From Lyngbya confervoides BDU141951 (GTDB taxonomy: Bacteria > Cyanobacteriota > Cyanobacteriia > Thermosynechococcales > Thermosynechococcaceae), in contig NZ_JTHE03000060.1 in the NCBI RefSeq assembly GCF_000817775.3, positions 1 through 39,083 of the forward strand: DNA of 39,083 nucleotides. Direction: 5' to 3'. A program made the position numbers and the translations under genes. Shown here piece after piece: positions 34,243 through 39,083 of the stretch. Below the pieces are notes generated by a model. The model ran no database searches and was not told the DNA's origin. It saw nothing but the letters and a program-made list of their open reading frames with translations. Position 1 is the stretch's first letter. Every line of letters begins with the position of its first letter.

Positions 34243-34947
34243 ATGGATTCTGACTACATGAGGGACATGGCTGAGGGCCAGGAAGGGCGATTCTTTGGTA
34301 AGTATCGGGGCGTCGTCAAAGACAACCAAGACCCAACCCTGCGGGGGCGCTTAGAAGTGCTGGTGCCCACCGTCATGGATGAAGAACCGATTTGGGCCAT
34401 GCCCTGCGTTCCCTACGCGGGAGACAATATGGGGACCTACACCATACCAGAACCAGGGACAGGGGTCTGGATTGAGTTTGAAGCGGGCGATCCGTCCTAC
34501 CCCATTTGGGTGGGCTGTTTCTGGGGCGACGGTGAAGCCCCCAAGACTTATCAAAACACCCCGGCCACCCCACCCCTGAAAATTATTCGCAGTCAAAAGG
34601 GCCTGATAGTCACCCTAGACGATCAGCAGCAGGTGATTGCTGTCAGCGATAAAAACGGCACCAATCTGATTACGATTGAAGTCCTGCCGGGAAAAGTCAC
34701 CGTTCAAGGGGGAACCAAGGTGGTTGTGGAAGCCCCTCTGATTGAACTGGTGGAGAACGCCACCCATCCCGTCGTGTTTGGCGATCAGCTCCTGTCCTAT
34801 CTGAATCAGCTGGTATCGCTCTATCAAAGCCATACCCATCCTGGCGAGCTAGCGCTCGGTGTCTTGCCGGTGACCCCTGCTCCTCCCGTTCCCCCCTTGC
34901 CTCCCCCCACCCCGGTCCTGCTTTCCACCCGCGTCAAAACTGGTTAA
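34243..34947 (+). CDS. Spike protein, gpV/gp5-type
   Basis: A 234-residue protein with the OB-fold of baseplate assembly protein V and VgrG (about 15-110: GRFFGKYRGVVKDNQDPTLR, GRLEVLVPTV, then IPEPGTGVWIEFEAGDP and YPIWVGCFWGDG). After it comes a beta-helix-like segment (about 120-190) and a tail with LNQLVSLYQSHTHP, then a proline-rich end. It forms the membrane-piercing spike. No PAAR motif is present, so the sharp tip must be encoded elsewhere, probably beyond the window. Confidence 0.9.
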   Translation: MDSDYMRDMAEGQEGRFFGKYRGVVKDNQDPTLRGRLEVLVPTVMDEEPIWAMPCVPYAGDNMGTYTIPEPGTGVWIEFEAGDPSYPIWVGCFWGDGEAPKTYQNTPATPPLKIIRSQKGLIVTLDDQQQVIAVSDKNGTNLITIEVLPGKVTVQGGTKVVVEAPLIELVENATHPVVFGDQLLSYLNQLVSLYQSHTHPGELALGVLPVTPAPPVPPLPPPTPVLLSTRVKTG

Positions 34948-34959
34948 CGGAGAATACCC

Positions 34960-35247
34960 ATGCCTCTTAAAGCCGGAAGTTTCGATAGTTTCAGCGACAG
35001 CATGGCCCAGGAGATTGAGCAGGCCTTTCGGGACCAGTGGCCGCTGTTTATGGGCGAGGATCTCCCGGTGCCGGATGAAAGTCCGCAGTCGCGGCTGCTG
35101 TTTGTGGCGATCGCCCGTGGGATCATCACCCATCTGGTAAATCATCCCGAGGCGTTTCAGGTCATGGTGACCCTGGCAGGGGGAACAACGGCCTCAGGAA
35201 CAGTAGAAGCCATTTCAGCCGAAGACGTAGAACCAGGCACACCATGA
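34960..35247 (+). CDS. Small protein between spike and gp25 genes
   Basis: A 95-residue acidic protein with no assigned domain. A SDSMAQEIEQAF helix and an SRLLFVAIARGIITHLVNHP helix are visible, followed by a flexible end. CGGAGA precedes the ATG at 34960 and the end overlaps the gp25 start by 4 bp (ATGA). Small genes in this position are common in cyanobacterial injection loci; function unknown. Confidence 0.65.
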   Translation: MPLKAGSFDSFSDSMAQEIEQAFRDQWPLFMGEDLPVPDESPQSRLLFVAIARGIITHLVNHPEAFQVMVTLAGGTTASGTVEAISAEDVEPGTP

Positions 35248-35618
35248 ACGCTACCACCCGTTTCAACTTTCCGCTCACCGTCAACCGCGCCCTGGGACGG
35301 CTCGGCCAGGAGCCCGATTACGAAGCCTATATCCGACAGCTCATCCGACAGGTGTTGCTGACGAATCAGGGTGAGCGGATCAATCGTCCGACATTTGGGG
35401 CCGGAGTGCGGCGTCTAATTTTTGCCCCCAACAGTCCGGCCACCGCTTCACTGGCGCAAACGTTAGTCTATCAGGCCCTCACCACCTGGCTGGGGACGCT
35501 GATTCGCACGGATTCGGTGCAGGTAGACAGCGACAATGAACGATTAAACATTGCCATCGCCTACACGATTCTGGCCAAGCGAGAGCAGCGATTTTTGAAC
35601 CTGGAGGTGACCCTCTAA
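35244..35618 (+). CDS. Baseplate wedge protein gp25-like (Cis9)
   Basis: A 124-residue protein of the gpW/gp25 family, a conserved wedge piece that starts sheath assembly. Visible features: FNFPLTVNRALGRLGQEPDY, the IRQLIRQVLLTNQGERINRP helix-loop with the family's EXR-like GER, PTFGAGVRRLIFAPN, and a final strand-rich part (LNIAIAYTILAKREQ). It is coupled to the gpJ-like gene by TAATG. Confidence 0.93.
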   Translation: MNATTRFNFPLTVNRALGRLGQEPDYEAYIRQLIRQVLLTNQGERINRPTFGAGVRRLIFAPNSPATASLAQTLVYQALTTWLGTLIRTDSVQVDSDNERLNIAIAYTILAKREQRFLNLEVTL

Positions 35619-38242
35619 TGGCAGGTGAAGACCGACTCACGGCCCTTTTAGCCCAGGCTAAAGATCCGGCGGGAACGCTCGGCGTCACTGGAATTGATTT
35701 TATTCAGGTGCTGGATCCAGCCGTGCAGACGCAACTGCGGGTGTTTTTCTTCCTGAACCCGGACGAGCTGGATGATCCGATCATCGCCACAGCAGATCTG
35801 CCGGTAGACATTCCTTCTGCCTCGGTGGAGATTCAGAGTCTGTCCGGAGGCTTGCGGATTCCAGTGGTGCAGGCCACCTATCAATCCATCTTGGTGGGCG
35901 GGCGATCGCGCACGGTCCTGGACCTGACCACGGCAGCGCCGGGCGATTTTTCACTTTATCAGCTCACATTGAACACGACTGCGCCGCCCCATCTGCCGGA
36001 CCCTCGGATTGACCGCTTTTTCAACGGGTTGGAATTTAGCTTTAAGCAGGGCTGTCCCAGTCCCCTGGACTGCAAGCCCCCCGATCTCGACTGTCCGCCG
36101 GAAGCGCGCGTGGATTTTCCGGTGGATTACCTAGCGCGGGACTTTGTCAGCTTGCGCAATGCCCTGCTCGACTACGCATCCCAGCGCTATCCCAACTGGC
36201 ATGAAACGATTGAGGCCGATCTGGGGGTGATGCTCACGGAGGTGATGGCGGCTCTAGGCGATGAGCTGTCCTACATTCAGGACCGCTATGCCCGCGAAGC
36301 CCATTGGGAAACCCTGACCCAGCGGCGATCGCTGCGGCACCACGCGCGGCTGATTGACTACCCCATTGATGAGGGTCGCAGCGCCAGCACCGTTCTGGAG
36401 ATGCAGGTCAGTCCCGATGCCGGTGCTAGCAACTCCGGCGGCGTGTTTGTGGTGGCAGGGAGCTTAGTTTGGGCTCCCGGCGATCGCCCGATTCCCTTTG
36501 AAATTGGTCCAGGTTTAGCGGCCAGGACAATGGGACCGCCGGAACAATACTGGGTGCATGCCGCCTGGAACGCCATGCCCGTCCATGTGCCCGATGCCAG
36601 TCAGCCCTGTCTGCCCGTGGGCAGCACCGAGCTGTTTCTGGTGGGTCACTTTCCCCTGGATGAACACCTGCCCACGCCGCCCGCTAACGCGGCTGAACGG
36701 CTGCGCTTTTGGGAGGGGCGCTGGATGCTGCTACAGACGCAGCCCCAGGATCCCTCCCTCCCCCAGCGGCGTCATTGGGTCCAGATTCAGGAGGTGGAGC
36801 CAACTACCGACCCGCTGTGCCTGGATGCGGCGGATCAGCCGCTGCTGATTACGCGGCTGCGCTGGGCCACTGAGCAAGCCCTCCCCTTTGAAGTCTGTCT
36901 ACCAGACCTGTCAGTTCACGGCAATATCCTCAACGCCACCGCCGGGGAAACCCGGAGCGAATATTTTGCGACGCGACTGCCCGAGACCCCTCTGCCCGCC
37001 GATGTCCAACTCGCACTAGAGCGTCAGGGGCCGTTGGATGAGATTCGCTGCCAGCGCAGTTTGCTGTACCGCTACAGTCTTCAGCAGGCTGAAACGCGGG
37101 GTCTGGGCTGGCTGGGAGAAGGGGCTGTGGCCCAGCCAGAACTGGAACTTCAGGAGGTGGATCCGACGACCCTGGATCCGCGATCGCCCCCTGATTTTTG
37201 GCATTGGCAATCGACGCTGCTGGATAGCACTGGATTGCAGGATCACGTCACCCTGGAGCATGGCACCTGGCGACGCGTGATCGGCTTCCAGCGCCTGGGT
37301 GAAACCATTGTTCATAACGACTACGCCAGCGGTGCCGGGTTTACTCTGCGGTTTGGGGATGGGGAATTTGGGCGGATTCCGGACGCTGGAACCGTGTTTC
37401 GAGTTCGCTACCGCACGGGACCCGGCGTCCAGGCCAATCTTCCCGCCGATGCTGTGACCCAGCTTGCCCATCCGGTGAATGGGACGGTGTCCTTCGCCCT
37501 CCTGAATCCCGATGGCACCCCTGCGGCCCTGGATTTAGCCACCACTGCGATCACCAACCCGTTTGCGATCACCAACGGGCGCGATCCGCAACCCGCCGAG
37601 GAAGTGAAGCAGTTGGCCCCAGAAGCCTTTCGCGCCCTCACTTTCCGGGCGGTGCGCCCTGAGGACTACGCAGAAATCGCCGAGCGCCTGCCCTGGGTGC
37701 AGCGGGCTGGTGCCCGTTTCCGCTGGACGGGGAGCTGGCTGAGTACCTTTGTCACCGTGGACCCCCTGAATGCCTTTGAACTTAGCCCGGAGCGTCGCCG
37801 AGAGCTGGCTCAGCTCATGGACTGCGTGCGTCAGGTGGGCCGGGAGGTGTTCGTGCGCAACCCCCGCTATCTAAATCTGGATCTGGAAATTTGCTTCTGC
37901 GTTGAGCCCTTCGCCTATCTGGGGCAGGTGCAGGCCCGCGTTAGAGATGCGCTCCTGGGGGCGCCGCCGCCGGGATTTTTCCATCCCGATCGGTTCACCT
38001 TTGGCACGCCCCTGAAGCGATCGGCCCTGGAAGCGGCAATTCAAGCGGTGCCGGGCGTCAAAGGCGTGGAGCAAATGCGTCTACGAATTCGAGGCGTGAC
38101 GGACTGGCGCAGCTTTGACGAACTAATTCTCACCGTTGGCGCGGATCAAATTCTGCAACTGCGCAACGATCCTCGGTTCCCCGAACAAGGCTCCCTGCGC
38201 TTGATTCCGCGACAAGCTCCGACCCCGAAGGAGGACCCATGA
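35618..38242 (+). CDS. Baseplate assembly protein, gpJ-like (Cis11)
   Basis: A large (874 aa) baseplate wedge protein of the putative baseplate assembly (gpJ-like) type. The region from about 165 (VDFPVDYLARDFVSLRNALL, PNWHETIEADLGVMLTEVMA, YIQDRYAREAHWETLTQRRS) matches the Afp11 start; from about 668 (EAFRALTFRAVRPEDYAEIA) follows the gpJ core. The N-terminal 165 residues are an extra domain ending in a CPSPLDCKPPDLDCP segment with three cysteines. The stop overlaps the next start by 4 bp (ATGA). Confidence 0.92.
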   Translation: MAGEDRLTALLAQAKDPAGTLGVTGIDFIQVLDPAVQTQLRVFFFLNPDELDDPIIATADLPVDIPSASVEIQSLSGGLRIPVVQATYQSILVGGRSRTVLDLTTAAPGDFSLYQLTLNTTAPPHLPDPRIDRFFNGLEFSFKQGCPSPLDCKPPDLDCPPEARVDFPVDYLARDFVSLRNALLDYASQRYPNWHETIEADLGVMLTEVMAALGDELSYIQDRYAREAHWETLTQRRSLRHHARLIDYPIDEGRSASTVLEMQVSPDAGASNSGGVFVVAGSLVWAPGDRPIPFEIGPGLAARTMGPPEQYWVHAAWNAMPVHVPDASQPCLPVGSTELFLVGHFPLDEHLPTPPANAAERLRFWEGRWMLLQTQPQDPSLPQRRHWVQIQEVEPTTDPLCLDAADQPLLITRLRWATEQALPFEVCLPDLSVHGNILNATAGETRSEYFATRLPETPLPADVQLALERQGPLDEIRCQRSLLYRYSLQQAETRGLGWLGEGAVAQPELELQEVDPTTLDPRSPPDFWHWQSTLLDSTGLQDHVTLEHGTWRRVIGFQRLGETIVHNDYASGAGFTLRFGDGEFGRIPDAGTVFRVRYRTGPGVQANLPADAVTQLAHPVNGTVSFALLNPDGTPAALDLATTAITNPFAITNGRDPQPAEEVKQLAPEAFRALTFRAVRPEDYAEIAERLPWVQRAGARFRWTGSWLSTFVTVDPLNAFELSPERRRELAQLMDCVRQVGREVFVRNPRYLNLDLEICFCVEPFAYLGQVQARVRDALLGAPPPGFFHPDRFTFGTPLKRSALEAAIQAVPGVKGVEQMRLRIRGVTDWRSFDELILTVGADQILQLRNDPRFPEQGSLRLIPRQAPTPKEDP

Positions 38243-39083
38243 ACCCCTGCTGTCCCTGCGATACGCTGATCCATCCCGGCAAACCGATGATTCCCGCAGG
38301 CTTGACGGACCTGCCACGTCAGTTGGCCACCTTTGCCGACTTCCGACAGGTGATGCTGCGCGAGATTCCCACCCAGGCGGCCCTGAGCCAATGGCGATCG
38401 CGGGAAGGGGAGGATCTAGGACTGATGCTGCTGGAAATGTGGGCCTATGTCCTGGATCTGCTCAGCTTTTACGATCGGCAGATTGCCCATGAAACCTACC
38501 TCCGCACTGCGGTTCGCAGCGCCTCGCTCTATCAACTGGTGCAGATGATTGGCTACCAGCCCCGCCCCGCCCTAGCGGCTGCGGTGGTCTTGGGGGCGAT
38601 CGCCACCGGGAACCAAGCCGTGACCCTGCCGCCCCGCACCGGATTCCGCTCCGATGCCTTTGGCGACGAGCCACCGCAGATTTTTGAAACCGAGCAGGAG
38701 CAGCTCATTCATCCGCTCACCAACGAATGGCAGGTGGCCCCCACCCGCGATCGCAACTTTCCGGGGGAACTGCTCCTAGAGCAGACCAGCCTATCCCCGG
38801 ATCAACTTGTGCTGCTGAGCTGGGGCAATCAGCATCATGGGGGACGGGTGCAGCAGGTCGAGGCGATCGCGGCCCTGGATGGCAATACCTATCTCCAGGT
38901 CAGAATCACGCCGCCCCCAGCCATTGACACCAACGTTCAGCTCAGCAATCTGCAACTGCTCACCCCGACTGTGAGCGCCCGGTTGAATCTGTCGCGGGTC
39001 CCACCGCCCTCAATGACGCCCCCTAGCCTTGGGAGTTTTGAATTCGACCAGAGTAATTCCGTTGCCCAAGCGCAGCTTGCAGT
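38239..39083 (+). CDS. Second baseplate protein (Cis11/Cis12-type), cut by the window end
   Basis: An open frame of 281 codons starts with ATG 38239 and has no stop before the window end. The start MNPCCPCDTLIHPGKPM is followed by a stretch like the baseplate family (LSQWRSREGEDLGLMLLEMW, YVLDLLSFYDRQIAHETYLR, SLYQLVQMIGYQPRPALAAA). It is a paralogue of the gene before it and probably the other wedge subunit. The N-terminal CCPC could bind a metal. Only the N-terminal part is visible. Confidence 0.85.
   Translation, partial: MNPCCPCDTLIHPGKPMIPAGLTDLPRQLATFADFRQVMLREIPTQAALSQWRSREGEDLGLMLLEMWAYVLDLLSFYDRQIAHETYLRTAVRSASLYQLVQMIGYQPRPALAAAVVLGAIATGNQAVTLPPRTGFRSDAFGDEPPQIFETEQEQLIHPLTNEWQVAPTRDRNFPGELLLEQTSLSPDQLVLLSWGNQHHGGRVQQVEAIAALDGNTYLQVRITPPPAIDTNVQLSNLQLLTPTVSARLNLSRVPPPSMTPPSLGSFEFDQSNSVAQAQLA

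Noticed and set aside
20124-39083. Reading the right part as a prophage
   Set aside because: No capsid, portal, terminase, integrase, replication or lysis genes are present, while DUF4157, DUF4255 and Cis15-type ATPase genes mark an injection system.
1-39083. CRISPR array, tRNA or rRNA genes
   Set aside because: I found no regularly spaced direct repeats, no cloverleaf with CCA-type end and no rRNA-like sequence.

Overview
The window comes from a cyanobacterium. HIP1 octamers (GCGATCGC and close variants) are scattered through most genes, there is a Rubisco activase carrying the cyanobacteria-specific small-subunit-like tail, and the rest of the gene content fits. A filamentous or Leptolyngbya-like lineage is my inference; no rRNA or other marker is present to fix it.

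Left part (1-19060) is ordinary accessory and housekeeping content in short transcription units. Two very large phosphoester-handling proteins come first: a lamin-tail/nuclease/5'-nucleotidase fusion and a choice-of-anchor/PhoX-like protein, the second preceded by a candidate three-repeat Pho box. Then follow a cupin, an alpha/beta hydrolase paired with a BAHD-like acyltransferase, a MOSC protein on the minus strand, and Rubisco activase (rca). Convergent to rca is a minus-strand pair, a YwiC-like membrane protein and a quinol nitric oxide reductase (norB), behind a perfect Fnr/Dnr-type palindrome. An atypical SDR protein and a small lipoprotein close this part.

The middle (19061-20123) is about 1 kb without a convincing gene. 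It looks like a scar: a fragment resembling a DUF4386 C-terminus, an abrupt junction resembling an insertion-sequence end, palindromes, an orphan minus-strand intrinsic terminator, and a tiny SD-led ORF with an open second frame after its stop. Its right half looks like a promoter and a long structured leader for the next operon.

The right part (20124 to the window end) is one long plus-strand operon for a phage-tail-like contractile injection system of the eCIS type: sheath, tube, gp26-like baseplate protein, disordered protein, DUF4255 cap/terminator, AAA+ ATPase, a small protein, two DUF4157 (eCIS core) proteins, Cis7-like protein, LysM-like protein, gpD-like hub, gpV-like spike, a small protein, gp25, a gpJ-like baseplate protein and a second baseplate protein cut by the window end. 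Most genes overlap or abut (ATGA and TAATG junctions). No tape measure, PAAR tip, tail fibre, capsid, terminase or lysis gene is seen, so this is an injection machine rather than a prophage; the missing tail genes probably lie to the right.

The most interesting part is the pair of DUF4157 proteins in the middle of the operon. They share an N-terminal YEQE-DRVADQ-M motif, a CxEC motif and a HELTH core, but end differently: one in a cysteine-rich region plus OmpA-like domain, the other in an unrecognised, A/T-richer C-terminal region of about 250 residues. They are the best candidates for exchangeable cargo or effectors.
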